DNA of 32,553 nucleotides from Kineosporia sp. R_H_3 (lineage in GTDB: Bacteria > Actinomycetota > Actinomycetes > Actinomycetales > Kineosporiaceae): positions 5,071 through 37,623 of the forward strand of contig NZ_MWLL01000213.1 in assembly GCF_002198675.1 (NCBI RefSeq). The letters run 5' to 3'. Positions 13,930-21,469 of the stretch are shown piece by piece. Made by a program: the position numbers and the translations under genes. The notes under the pieces are model-generated. The model was not told where the DNA came from and did not search any database. It was given only the letters and a program-made list of their open reading frames with translations. How positions within the stretch are numbered: the stretch's first letter is position 1; every line of letters starts with the position of its first letter.

Positions 13930-14412
13930 TCAGTCGTCGTCGACGTCACCGACCGGGGCGTGCGTGCCCGCGATCTCCTCCTGCCACGTCGCCTGCGCAC
14001 CGCTGTGCCCGACGGCGACGACGAGACCGATCGAGGCGATGGCGGCCAGGCTCACGGCGACGATGCTCACCGGGACGAGCACCCCGCCCTTGCGGGTCGC
14101 GAACCACGCGAGGACGGCCGTGAGGAGGAGCACGAGGGCGACGACCGGGATGGTGCCGCCGAGCTCGCCGTGCTCCTCGGCGACCTTCTCGCCGGCCTGG
14201 GACAGCCGGCCCTGGAGCGCCTCGCCGGACTGGTCCGCGACGACGGCGCTCACGAGGACGAGGGCGTCGGCCACGACGACCCACCGCAGCGCGCCGCGCC
14301 ACGGGGCACGGACCGTGACGAGCACCGTGACGACGGCCATGAGCGGGAGGAGGACGACCACCGCGTGCACGACGAGGGGGTGGACGGGCAGGCCTGAGAT
14401 GACATCGAACAT
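13930..14412 (-). CDS. DUF2231 membrane protein, copy 2
   Basis: The 160-residue paralogue of the neighbouring protein begins MFDVISGLPVHPLVVHAVVVLLPL, with four transmembrane helices, the loop DQSGEALQGRLSQAGEKVAEEHGELGG and the C-terminal SGAQATWQEEIAGTHAP plus an acidic tail (GDVDDD). The ATG at 14412 aligns exactly with copy 1 and with the family. TAGCGT (14425-14420) ends 7 bases upstream, compatible with a leaderless start. Together with copy 1 it may form a heteromeric or redundant membrane unit. Its start lies 248 bases from hisN, which is divergent; I see no other feature in that gap. Confidence 0.85.
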   Translation of the reverse strand: MFDVISGLPVHPLVVHAVVVLLPLMAVVTVLVTVRAPWRGALRWVVVADALVLVSAVVADQSGEALQGRLSQAGEKVAEEHGELGGTIPVVALVLLLTAVLAWFATRKGGVLVPVSIVAVSLAAIASIGLVVAVGHSGAQATWQEEIAGTHAPVGDVDDD

Positions 14413-14660
14413 GATCGGGACGCTAGGCACCGGCGGGTCAACGACACCCGCGCCGCAGGTCAACGCCCGGTATGCGGCCCCGGGGGCACGCCCTGGCGGC
14501 TGCCCCGGGACGACGTCCGGGCGCTGCGGCCGGGACTTCGGGCCCGGACGCGTCACGGTTCTGCGCGCAGCGCCTCCCGGGCGGGCCGGTGGCGGTACCG
14601 TCGGCGGCAGATCTCCCACCGGTCGGTCCCGGCCGACCTGACGCCCTGCGAGGAGCCCGC

Positions 14661-15449
14661 GTGCCGGCCTACGACGACGACCTGCGTCTGGCCCATGTCA
14701 TCGCCGACATGGTCGACTCGCTGACGACGTCGCGCTTCCTCGCCGCGGACCTCACCGTCGAGACCAAGCCCGACCTGACCCCCGTCAGCGACGCCGACCG
14801 GGCCGCCGAGGAGCTCATCCGCGAGCAGCTGCGGCGGACCCGCCCGCGGGACGCCGTCGTCGGCGAGGAGTACGAGCCGACCGGCCACGGCTCGCGGCGC
14901 TGGGTCGTCGACCCGATCGACGGCACGAAGAACTTCGTCCGCGGTGTGCCGGTGTGGGCCACCCTCATCGCCCTGCTCGTGGACGACGACCCGGTCGTCG
15001 GCGTCGTGTCGGCGCCCGCGATCAACCGGCGCTGGTGGGCGGCCCGCGGCACCGGTGCCTGGACCGGCCGCAGCCTGTCCTCGGCGCGCCGGCTCTCGGT
15101 GTCGAGGGTCGGCGACCTCGCCGACGCGTCTCTGTCGTACTCGTCCATCTCCGGCTGGGAGGCGCTCGGCCGCCGCGAGGAGTTCCTCGCGCTCGAGTCG
15201 ACGGTCTGGCGCAGCCGGGCGTACGGCGACTTCTGGTCGTACATGCTGCTCGCCGAGGGTGCCGTCGACGTCGCGTGCGAGCCCGACCTGCAGCTGTACG
15301 ACATGGCCGCGCTCGTGCCGGTCGTCGTCGAGGCCGGCGGCCGGTTCACGTCCGTCGACGGTGCCGACGGGCCGTTCGGGGGCAACGCGCTCGCGACGAA
15401 CGGGCTACTGCACGACCAGGCGCTCGCCGCGCTCTCGCCGAAGGGCTGA
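14661..15449 (+). CDS. hisN: Histidinol-phosphatase, inositol monophosphatase family
   Basis: The 262-residue metal-dependent phosphatase matches actinobacterial HisN, which removes phosphate from L-histidinol phosphate in histidine synthesis. Motifs visible are TKPDLTPVSDADRAAE (residues 35-50), the metal-binding GEE (68-70), DPIDGTKNF (84-92, carrying the DPxDGTxN signature), and the C-terminal QLYDMAALVPVVVEAGG (about 212-228) with the third metal-binding Asp. GTG 14661 is set by GCGAGGAG at 14648-14655; upstream in-frame starts add unconserved residues. Inositol-phosphatase activity of a sister family is the main alternative, but length and sequence style favour HisN. Its last 45 bases overlap the convergent membrane-protein gene. 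Confidence 0.88.
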   Translation: MPAYDDDLRLAHVIADMVDSLTTSRFLAADLTVETKPDLTPVSDADRAAEELIREQLRRTRPRDAVVGEEYEPTGHGSRRWVVDPIDGTKNFVRGVPVWATLIALLVDDDPVVGVVSAPAINRRWWAARGTGAWTGRSLSSARRLSVSRVGDLADASLSYSSISGWEALGRREEFLALESTVWRSRAYGDFWSYMLLAEGAVDVACEPDLQLYDMAALVPVVVEAGGRFTSVDGADGPFGGNALATNGLLHDQALAALSPKG

Positions 15450-16232
15450 CCGCCGGCCAGCCACGCGCAGCACCCACGGCGCGAGCAGCAGGGCGTAGAG
15501 GTCGAACCACCCGTAGCCCCCGGCCGCGCCCGAGGGCGGGTTGCCCTGGCTCACGACACCGAGCACCGGGTCCGCGGCCGCCCACGCCCACGTGCCGAGC
15601 GCCGTCCCGACCAGCTCGAGGTAGCTGACGACGACGAACGCGCCGACGTAGAGCATCCGGCTGCGGCCCCACGCGAGGAAGCCCAGCAGGCAGCAGAACC
15701 AGAACGCGCCGAGCGCGTCCGGGCGCTCGGCGACGAGGCCGTGCGCGGCCCAGGCGCCACCGACGACGACGGTCGCCGCGACGAGCGGACGGCGGTACGC
15801 CTCGAACAGCGCGGACCGGCCGAGCGTGAGCGCCGCGAGGTAGACCAGGCCGTGGCCCGGCGGGACGAAGAACGGGACGGTGCCGATCCGGTAGACGTAC
15901 GCCTCGAGCAGCGGCGAGAACGTGTACTCGACGCACGTCGCGAGCGCGACGACGAGCAGCGTCTGGGTGCGCACGAGCGGCGTCTCGCGGCGCAGCAGGA
16001 GCGCGAGGACGCCCCAGGTCGTGACCCCGAGCGCGACCTGACGGCCGATCTCGGCCGGCCCGGCGGCCCACAGCGACCCGTGCTCACCGGGCCCGGGCGA
16101 GCCGGGCAGGCGGACCGCGTCGAGCAGGAGGACGAGCCCGATCCAGCCGATGACGGCCGCCGCGACCCAGAGGTCGCGCCGGCTGCGGGCGAGGAGCCCG
16201 GCTGCGCGGCGGCCGGAGGCGTCGTGGAGCAC
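15405..16232 (-). CDS. Polytopic membrane protein, function unknown
   Basis: The 275-residue hydrophobic protein has about seven or eight transmembrane segments. I do not recognise the family with certainty. Notable conserved-looking features are YRIGTVPFFVPPGHGLVYLAALTLGR (given only to locate it, residues about 118-143) with the PPGHG motif preceding a helix, TCVEYTFSPLLEAY before it, and GGYGWFDLYALLLAPW near the C-terminus. GTG 16232 follows a CAGGCT hexamer by 6 bases, with a TTGTTC -35-like element in the divergent operator region shared with the EamA transporter. Its 3' end overlaps hisN by 45 bases in the convergent orientation. The shared promoter region hints at co-regulation by the nearby GntR protein. 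Confidence 0.62.
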   Translation of the reverse strand: MLHDASGRRAAGLLARSRRDLWVAAAVIGWIGLVLLLDAVRLPGSPGPGEHGSLWAAGPAEIGRQVALGVTTWGVLALLLRRETPLVRTQTLLVVALATCVEYTFSPLLEAYVYRIGTVPFFVPPGHGLVYLAALTLGRSALFEAYRRPLVAATVVVGGAWAAHGLVAERPDALGAFWFCCLLGFLAWGRSRMLYVGAFVVVSYLELVGTALGTWAWAAADPVLGVVSQGNPPSGAAGGYGWFDLYALLLAPWVLRVAGRRSALRRERGERLVVQ

Positions 16233-16238
16233 GGCCCC

Positions 16239-16290
16239 AGCCTGACAGACGTCATTTTTGTTGAACAATCTGCTTTGATTGTGGAATGAT
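16239..16290. promoter_or_regulatory. Divergent promoters with GntR-type operator
   Basis: A conspicuously AT-richer patch separates two divergent genes. TTGTT-G-AACAA at 16258-16268 contains GT-N3-AC, the core of FadR/FCD-type GntR sites. A second dyad, CAATC-N6-GATTG, spans 16266-16281. Rightward, TTGAAC (16261-16266) and AATGAT (16285-16290) are spaced 18 bases and end 6 bases before ATG 16297. Leftward, TTGTTC (16268-16263) and CAGGCT (16244-16239) are spaced 18 bases and end 6 bases before GTG 16232. The first dyad therefore covers both -35 elements. Confidence 0.55.
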
Positions 16291-16296
16291 CTGACG

Positions 16297-17289
16297 ATGC
16301 TGCGGCACCGGCTCACCGTCCTCGCGTCCGCCCTGTGCTTCAGCACGACCGGCACCGCCCAGGCCCTCGGCCCGGACGCCGCGTCCCCGGTCGTCGTGGG
16401 GGCCTCCCGGGTGGCGGTCGGCGCGCTCGGGCTGCTCGCCGTCACCTGGTGGATGCAGCGCCGGGCCGACCGCGCCGGCGGCACCGCACCGCCCGGGTCC
16501 ACGGACGGCCGCACGCTCGTCGCGCGCCTCGGCCTCCCCACCGGGCCCGGCGTCCGCGGCGCGGTGTGGCGTGCGGGGCTGGCCGTCGCGGCCTACCAGG
16601 TCGGGTTCTTCCTCGCGGTCCGGACGACGGGGGTCGCCGTCGGCACCGTCGTCGCCCTCGGCTCGGCGCCGGTGCTCACCGGAGCGGCCGGCTGGCTGCT
16701 CGGGCACGGCCGGCCCGACCGGCGCTGGGTCGTCGCGACCGCGCTGGCCTGCGGCGGGCTCGCCGTCCTCGTGACCGGCGGAGCGTCCGCGCACGTCGCA
16801 CCGGTCGGCGTCCTGCTCGCCCTCGTCGCCGCCGCGGCGTACGCCGCGTACACGGTCGCGGCGAAAGCCCTTCTCGCGGCAGGGGTCGGCGCCGAGTCCG
16901 CGATGGCCGCGGTCTTCGGCGCGGGTGCGGTGTGGCTGCTCCCGGCCTTCGCCGTGGCACCCGTCGGCTGGGTCACGACGCCGCGCGGGGCCGCCCTGGT
17001 GTTGTGGCTCGGCCTCGTGCCCACCACACTCGCCTACGTGCTCTTCGCCAGAGGACTCACGCACCTGTCCGCGGCCGAGACGACGACGCTCGTCCTGGCC
17101 GAGCCGCTCGCCGCCGCCTGCCTCGGGATCGGGCTGCTCGGGGAGCCCGTCGGCCGGACGACGCTCGTCGGCGGCGGCCTGCTCGTCACCGGCCTCGTCG
17201 CGGTCGCCGTCCGGCGGTCCGCGGCCCCGGGACCGGCGACCGCGGCCCCCGGCACGACCGGCACCGGGCCGTCCGGGGCGCTCGCATGA
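16297..17289 (+). CDS. EamA/DMT family transporter
   Basis: The 330-residue integral membrane protein shows the ten-helix, two-times-EamA architecture of the drug/metabolite transporter superfamily. The first helix begins LTVLASALCFSTTGTAQALGP with the following VGASRVAVGALGLL, and the second EamA unit contains AAYAAYTVAAKALLAAG, GLVPTTLAYVLFARGLTHLSAAETTTLVLAEPLAA (located at about 220-280) and LLGEPVGRTTLVGGGLLVTGL. The substrate is probably an amino acid or small metabolite but cannot be assigned. ATG 16297 is favoured by a -10-like element ending 6 bases upstream. The stop overlaps the GntR start (ATGA), so transporter and regulator are translationally coupled. Confidence 0.88.
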   Translation: MLRHRLTVLASALCFSTTGTAQALGPDAASPVVVGASRVAVGALGLLAVTWWMQRRADRAGGTAPPGSTDGRTLVARLGLPTGPGVRGAVWRAGLAVAAYQVGFFLAVRTTGVAVGTVVALGSAPVLTGAAGWLLGHGRPDRRWVVATALACGGLAVLVTGGASAHVAPVGVLLALVAAAAYAAYTVAAKALLAAGVGAESAMAAVFGAGAVWLLPAFAVAPVGWVTTPRGAALVLWLGLVPTTLAYVLFARGLTHLSAAETTTLVLAEPLAAACLGIGLLGEPVGRTTLVGGGLLVTGLVAVAVRRSAAPGPATAAPGTTGTGPSGALA

Positions 17290-17939
17290 GCCCCGCCACC
17301 GGCCCGACCCAGGTCGACCGGCTCACCAAGGACCTGCGCTCGCGGGTGCTGTCCGGCGACCTGCCGCCCGGCCACCGGTTGCGCGAGGAGGCCCTCGCCG
17401 GGGAGTACGGGCTCGCCCGGCACACCGTCCGGGCGGCCCTGCGGGCGCTTGCCGCCCAGCGGCTCGCGGTCGTGGAACCGCACCGCGGCGCACGGGTGGC
17501 CGCGCTGGACGCCTCGGCCCTGCGCGACCTCTTCGAGCTGCGGGCCGCCCTCGAGGTCGAGGCGGCCCGGCTCCTCGCCGAGCGCCGCGGGCTGGACCCG
17601 TGGCCGGGCGAGGTGGTCGACGCCGCGGCCGCCCTCGACGCCGCGTGCGCGGCCGCCGACCCCGACCGGGCCGCGGTGGACGCCGCCCACGCGGCGCTGC
17701 ACCACGCGCTCGTCGCGGCGGCCGGCAGCCCGCGGATCACCGCGGCGCACTCCGGGCTCGAGCTCGAGAGCCGGCTGGCCCTCGTCCAGTCCCGCCGGAC
17801 GCTGCCCGTCGACCGGATGGCCGTCATCCACCGGGACCTCCTCGAGCGGCTGCGCACCGACGGCCCGGAGGCGCTGCGCCGCCACCTCCACGAGGGCGCC
17901 GAGCTCGCGGGCGGACGGCCCGCCGGGGCGGCGTCCTGA
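17286..17939 (+). CDS. GntR family regulator, FCD type
   Basis: The 217-residue transcription factor has an N-terminal winged helix (about 10-70; LTKDLRSRVLSGDLPPGHRLREEALAGEYGLARHTVRAALRAL is its recognisable stretch) and a C-terminal all-helical FCD ligand domain (about 78-205). The FCD domain contains the DLFELRAALEVEAARL, DAAHAALHHALV and VIHRDLLERL elements that normally supply metal- and ligand-binding residues. It overlaps the transporter stop by 4 bases. I infer that it controls its own operon and possibly the divergent membrane-protein gene through the GT-N3-AC dyad at 16258-16268. The ligand is presumably the molecule moved by the transporter. Confidence 0.88.
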   Translation: MSPATGPTQVDRLTKDLRSRVLSGDLPPGHRLREEALAGEYGLARHTVRAALRALAAQRLAVVEPHRGARVAALDASALRDLFELRAALEVEAARLLAERRGLDPWPGEVVDAAAALDAACAAADPDRAAVDAAHAALHHALVAAAGSPRITAAHSGLELESRLALVQSRRTLPVDRMAVIHRDLLERLRTDGPEALRRHLHEGAELAGGRPAGAAS

Positions 17940-17970
17940 CCGGACGTCCGCATCCCGGCGGCCGACCCGC

Positions 17971-17976
17971 CACAAT
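17971..17976 (+). promoter_or_regulatory. Putative -10 element of the Rrf2 regulator gene
   Basis: CACAAT ends 6 bases before GTG 17983 in the short gap after the GntR gene. It implies a separate, leaderless transcript for the Rrf2 regulator. Confidence 0.45.
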
Positions 17977-17982
17977 GGCCCC

Positions 17983-18444
17983 GTGCGCATCTCCGCCAAG
18001 ACCGACTACGCGATCCGGGCCGCCGCCGAGCTGGCCCTGGCCGAGCCCGGCACGTGGGTCAAGACGGAGTCCGTGGCCACGGCCCAGGACATCCCGCTGC
18101 CCTTCCTGCTGAACATCCTCGCCGAGCTGAGGACGGCGGGCATCGTCCGCAGCCGGCGCGGCGTCGACGGCGGCTACCAGCTCGCCCGGCCGGCCACCGC
18201 CGTCACCGTCGCGGACGTCATCCGCGCCATCGACGGCCCGCTCGCCAACATCGCGGGCAGCCGCCCCGAGGACGTCGAGTACCACGGCGCCGCCGTCGCC
18301 CTGCGCCAGACCTGGGTCGCGCTGCGGGCCACGATGCGCTCGGTGCTCGAGGACATCTCGCTCGCGGACCTGTCGTCGGGCACGCTGCCGCCCGCCGTCG
18401 ACGCGCTGACCCGCGGCGAGGACGCCTGGAAGGCGCGGCTCTGA
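17983..18444 (+). CDS. Rrf2 family transcriptional regulator without cysteines
   Basis: The 153-residue protein has the Rrf2 winged helix: RISAKTDYAIRAAAELALAEPG at the N-terminus, then AQDIPLPFLLNILAELRTAGIVRSRRGVDGGYQLARPA (about 28-66), with the wing GxDGGYxLxR, followed by the VADVIRAIDGPL dimer helix. Members such as IscR, NsrR and CymR-like proteins sense iron-sulfur or redox state; this one contains no cysteine at all, so a three-Cys iron-sulfur cluster of the IscR type is excluded. It may respond to a small molecule or protein partner. GTG 17983 is the first residue of the motif. The alcohol dehydrogenase operon begins 110 bases downstream and is a plausible target. Confidence 0.88.
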   Translation: MRISAKTDYAIRAAAELALAEPGTWVKTESVATAQDIPLPFLLNILAELRTAGIVRSRRGVDGGYQLARPATAVTVADVIRAIDGPLANIAGSRPEDVEYHGAAVALRQTWVALRATMRSVLEDISLADLSSGTLPPAVDALTRGEDAWKARL

Positions 18445-18554
18445 CCGACCGGCCGGCCAGGCGGTCGCCGCCGTCGCGCATGCCGACCACCCTGCCGGGG
18501 TAACCGCCCGGCACGAGGGCAGGCCGTCCGGGCCGCCCCGGGGAGGCGGCAGAC

Positions 18555-19739
18555 GTGCGTGCAGTGACATGGCAGGGCAAGCGGGACGTCCGGGTCGAGG
18601 ACGTCCCCGACCCGCGGATCGAGGAGCCGACGGACGCCGTCGTGCGGGTGACCTCGAGCGCGATCTGCGGTTCGGACCTGCACCTGTACGAGGTGCTGGG
18701 GGCCTACATGACGCCCGGCGACATCCTCGGCCACGAGCCGATGGGGATCGTCGAGGAGGTCGGCGCGGGCGTGACCCACATCCGCCCCGGGGACCGGGTG
18801 GTCGTGCCCTTCAACATCGCGTGCGGCGCGTGCCACATGTGCGACCTGCAGCTGCACTCGCAGTGCGAGACGACGCAGGTGCGCTCGCAGGGCAAGGGGG
18901 CGGCGCTGCTCGGGTACAGCTCGCTCTACGGGCAGGTCGCCGGCGGTCAGGCGGAGTTCCTGCGCGTCCCGCAGGCGCACTTCGGCCCGGTGAAGATCTC
19001 GCCGGACGGCCCCGACGAGCGGTACCTGTACCTCTCCGACGTGCTGCCGACCGCCTGGCAGGCCGTCGCCTACGCGGACTGCCCGCCCGGCGGCACCCTC
19101 GCGGTCTTCGGGCTCGGCCCGATCGGCCAGATGACGGCCCGGATCGCCCTGCACCGGGGCGCCGGCCGCGTCATCGGGCTCGACCCGGTCCCGGAGCGGC
19201 GCGCCATGGCGCAGAGGCACGGCGTCGACGTGCTCGACCCGGACGCGGTCGACGACGTCCCCGGGGCGCTCGTCGCGCTGTGCGACGGACGCGGCCCCGA
19301 CGCCGTGGTCGACGCCGTGGGCATGGAGGCGCACGGCTCGCCCCGCGGCACGATGGCGCAGGCCGCGGTGGGGCTGCTGCCGGACGCCGTCGCGCGGCCG
19401 CTCATCGACAAGTACGCCGTCGACCGGCTCTCGGCGCTGCACGCCGCGATCAAGGCGGTCCGGCGTGGCGGGACGGTGTCGGTCTCCGGCGTGTACGGCG
19501 GCGAGGCGGACCCGATGCCGATGATGGAGCTCTTCGACAAGCAGGTGCAGCTGCGGATGGGCCAGGCGAACGTCCGCCGCTGGATCCCCGACCTGCTCCC
19601 GCTCGTCGAGGACCCCACCGACCCGCTCGGCGTCCTCGACCTCGCGACGCACCGGGTGCCGCTGGAGCAGGCCGCGGACGCGTACGCGCTCTTCCAGGAG
19701 AAGAAGGACGGCTGCGTCAAGGTCGTGCTCGCCCCGTGA
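18555..19739 (+). CDS. Zinc-dependent alcohol dehydrogenase
   Basis: This 394-residue medium-chain dehydrogenase/reductase resembles the long-chain formaldehyde-dehydrogenase-like subgroup. The catalytic zinc site is AICGSDLH (Cys near 37) and GHEP (about 63-66). The structural zinc site CGACHMCDLQLHSQC (about 95-109) has four Cys spaced 2-2-7. The NAD-binding Rossmann motif VFGLGPIGQM is at about 184-193, and a Glu/Asp-led second strand, VIGLDPVPERRA, indicates NAD. GTG 18555 is preceded by GGGGAGG at 18540-18546. The stop overlaps the start of the short-chain dehydrogenase, so both oxidoreductases are coupled. The substrate is unknown; formaldehyde or alcohol oxidation is plausible. Confidence 0.88.
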   Translation: MRAVTWQGKRDVRVEDVPDPRIEEPTDAVVRVTSSAICGSDLHLYEVLGAYMTPGDILGHEPMGIVEEVGAGVTHIRPGDRVVVPFNIACGACHMCDLQLHSQCETTQVRSQGKGAALLGYSSLYGQVAGGQAEFLRVPQAHFGPVKISPDGPDERYLYLSDVLPTAWQAVAYADCPPGGTLAVFGLGPIGQMTARIALHRGAGRVIGLDPVPERRAMAQRHGVDVLDPDAVDDVPGALVALCDGRGPDAVVDAVGMEAHGSPRGTMAQAAVGLLPDAVARPLIDKYAVDRLSALHAAIKAVRRGGTVSVSGVYGGEADPMPMMELFDKQVQLRMGQANVRRWIPDLLPLVEDPTDPLGVLDLATHRVPLEQAADAYALFQEKKDGCVKVVLAP

Positions 19740-20605
19740 CGTCCGCGGGGCCGTCCGTCGTCCTCGTCACCGGCGCGTCGGGCGGCATCGGCAGCGCGGT
19801 GAGCCTCGCGTACGCCCGCAGCGGCGCCCGTCTCGTGCTGCTCGCCCGCTCGCCGGACGACCTCGACCGGCTCGCGCGGCGTTGCCTCGAGGCGGGTGCG
19901 GCGGGGGCCGTGCCCGTCGTGGCGGACGTCGCGGACGGTGGTGCGGTCCGGGAGGCCGTCCGGGACGTGGTCGCCGAGCACGGACGTGTGGACGTCACGG
20001 TGCACTGCGCCGCCGTCGTCGCGTACGGCCGGTTCGGGGACGTCCCGGCGGAGGTCTGGGACAGGACCGTCACCGTGGGCGTCCTCGGCACCGCGAACGT
20101 CGCCCGCGCCGTGCTGCCGACGCTCGCCGCGCAGCACGGCGGGGGCAGCCTCGTCGTGGTCGGGTCGTTGCTCGGCGAGGTGACCGTGCCCTTCATGTCG
20201 TCGTACGTCACCGGCAAGTGGGCCGTCCGCGGCCTGACCCGGGTGCTCCAGCAGGAGGCGCGTGCGACGCCTGGCGTCCACGTGGCGCTCGTCGCCCCGG
20301 GCAGCGTCGACACGGCGATCTACGAGCTCGCCGGCAGCTACGCCGGGCGGCAGGGCAGGCCCCCGCCCCCGGTGTACGGGCCGGAGCGGGTCGCCGAGGC
20401 GGTCCTGCGGGTCGTCGCCGGCCGGCGCCGCTCGGCGTTCGTCGGTGTCACGAACCCGTTGGTGCGTCTGGGTTTCGTGACGGTCCCACGGCTGTACGAC
20501 GTGCTCGTCACGCCCCTCATGCGGATGGCCGGGCTGGGCCGTGACCAGGTGGACCCGCACGCGGGGAACGTGCTCCGGCCCTCCCAGGAGGTCCGGACCC
20601 CGTAG
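19736..20605 (+). CDS. Short-chain dehydrogenase/reductase
   Basis: The 289-residue SDR enzyme begins with the nucleotide-binding TGASGGIG (residues 12-19) and has VADVAD after the second strand, CAA at the NAG position, and the catalytic Ser (VVVGSLLGE) with Tyr-x3-Lys in SSYVTGK (Tyr about 156, Lys about 160). A C-terminal extension (about 225-289) includes a hydrophobic stretch with TVPRLYDVLVTPLMRMAGL, suggesting membrane association or lipid-like substrates. GTG 19736 overlaps the dehydrogenase stop (GTGA), so the two are co-translated and may act in successive redox steps. The operon ends with a strong hairpin 18 bases after the stop. Confidence 0.87.
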   Translation: MTSAGPSVVLVTGASGGIGSAVSLAYARSGARLVLLARSPDDLDRLARRCLEAGAAGAVPVVADVADGGAVREAVRDVVAEHGRVDVTVHCAAVVAYGRFGDVPAEVWDRTVTVGVLGTANVARAVLPTLAAQHGGGSLVVVGSLLGEVTVPFMSSYVTGKWAVRGLTRVLQQEARATPGVHVALVAPGSVDTAIYELAGSYAGRQGRPPPPVYGPERVAEAVLRVVAGRRRSAFVGVTNPLVRLGFVTVPRLYDVLVTPLMRMAGLGRDQVDPHAGNVLRPSQEVRTP

Positions 20606-20622
20606 CCCGCGGGCAAAGACCA

Positions 20623-20654
20623 GCGGCCGGGGTGCCTCTCGGCACCCCGGCCGC
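20623..20654 (+). terminator. Strong 14-bp hairpin after the dehydrogenase operon
   Basis: GCGGCCGGGGTGCC (20623-20636) and its exact complement (20641-20654) form a 14-bp stem with a TCTC loop, 18 bases after the SDR stop. A T-tract is absent, which is normal in this GC range. A smaller dyad, ACCTCC/GGAGGT (20658-20663/20668-20673), follows at once. Confidence 0.8.
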
Positions 20655-20781
20655 CTCACCTCCCCCAGGAGGTCTGGTTCCGGGCACCCCCGTCGGGGCG
20701 GCCCGGAGATCCGGGTGCGGGCGTCCTGCCCCGCTGTGGTCTCAACGCCCAGTGCATCAGATTGGTTCGGACGCCGCCCGT

Positions 20782-20798
20782 CGGGACGGCCCGTCCCG
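20782..20798 (-). terminator. Hairpin after the PfpI gene
   Basis: CGGGAC (20782-20787) and GTCCCG (20793-20798) form a stem with a 5-base loop, starting 12 bases past the PfpI stop on the minus strand. It faces the stronger hairpin at 20623-20654 across a convergent intergenic region of 204 bases that holds no gene. Confidence 0.45.
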
Positions 20799-20809
20799 CG
20801 GGCCGGTCG

Positions 20810-21355
20810 TCAGAAGACGTCGGCCATCGCCTTGGTGAACGCCGGCAGGTCGTCGGGGTTGCGGCTGGAGACGATCGGGCCGGGCCCGCCGGTGCAGACG
20901 ACGACCTCCTCGTCGACCCACTCGGCACCCGCGTTGCGCAGGTCGGTCTGCAGGCTCGGCCACGACGTGACGCGCCGGCCGCGGACGACGTCCGCCTCGA
21001 TGAGCGTCCACGGCCCGTGGCAGATCACCGCGACGGGCTTGCCGACGTCCACGAAGGCCTTGGCGAACGCGACGGCCGTCGGGTCGGTGCGCAGCGCGTC
21101 GGGGTTGGCGACCCCGCCCGGCAGGACGAGCCCGTCGTAGTCCTCTGCACCGGCGCGGGAGACCGGGAGGTCGACGTCGAACGTGTCGCCCTTGTCGAGG
21201 TGGTTGTAGGCCTGGACCGTCGCCCCGTCACCGGAGGCGACGAGCACCGGCTGCCCGCCCGCCTGCACGACGGCCTTCCAGGGCTCGGTGAGCTCGACCT
21301 GCTCGATGCCTTCGGAGGCGACGAGGAACGCGATCTTCTTCTTGTCCAGGGACAC
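20810..21355 (-). CDS. DJ-1/PfpI family protein (type 1 glutamine amidotransferase fold)
   Basis: The 181-residue cytoplasmic protein has the DJ-1/PfpI fold: KIAFLVASEGIEQVELTEP with the catalytic-region Glu, DGLVLPGGVANPD, the nucleophile elbow AVICHGPW (Cys near 111), and RRVTSWPSLQTDLRNAGAEWVDEEVV at the C-terminal half. Family members act as glyoxalases/deglycases or stress-protective hydrolases; the His after Cys is present. GTG 21355 is set by GAGGAG just upstream. A 26-base inverted repeat lies immediately before the ribosome site. The YhbO/PfpI subgroup fits best; a stress-response role is inference. Confidence 0.88.
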   Translation of the reverse strand: MSLDKKKIAFLVASEGIEQVELTEPWKAVVQAGGQPVLVASGDGATVQAYNHLDKGDTFDVDLPVSRAGAEDYDGLVLPGGVANPDALRTDPTAVAFAKAFVDVGKPVAVICHGPWTLIEADVVRGRRVTSWPSLQTDLRNAGAEWVDEEVVVCTGGPGPIVSSRNPDDLPAFTKAMADVF

Positions 21356-21365
21356 GGTTCTCCTC

Positions 21366-21391
21366 AGAAGTCCTGTCGTTCTCGGACTTCT
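21366..21391 (-). promoter_or_regulatory. Inverted repeat in front of the PfpI gene
   Basis: AGAAGTCC (21366-21373) and GGACTTCT (21384-21391) are perfect 8-base arms around a 10-base spacer. On the minus strand the dyad ends right before the GAGGAG ribosome site. It could be an operator or a 5'-leader hairpin. Confidence 0.45.
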
Positions 21392-21440
21392 CCACGCTCC
21401 CCCGCGGGCTCCGCGGACGCATGTCGAGATGCCGTGGCCC

Positions 21441-21463
21441 TCCCCGACCGGCCCGGCCGGGGA
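21441..21463 (-). terminator. Imperfect hairpin after the cysteine-rich small protein gene
   Basis: TCCCCG (21441-21446) pairs with CGGGGA (21458-21463). One mismatch and three more pairs enclose a short loop. It starts 7 bases past the stop of the gene at 21470. Confidence 0.4.
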
Positions 21464-21469
21464 CGCGGC

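Noticed and set aside
20623-20654. The strong hairpin as a small RNA gene
   Set aside because: Its position right after the operon stop and simple stem-loop shape are fully explained by termination.
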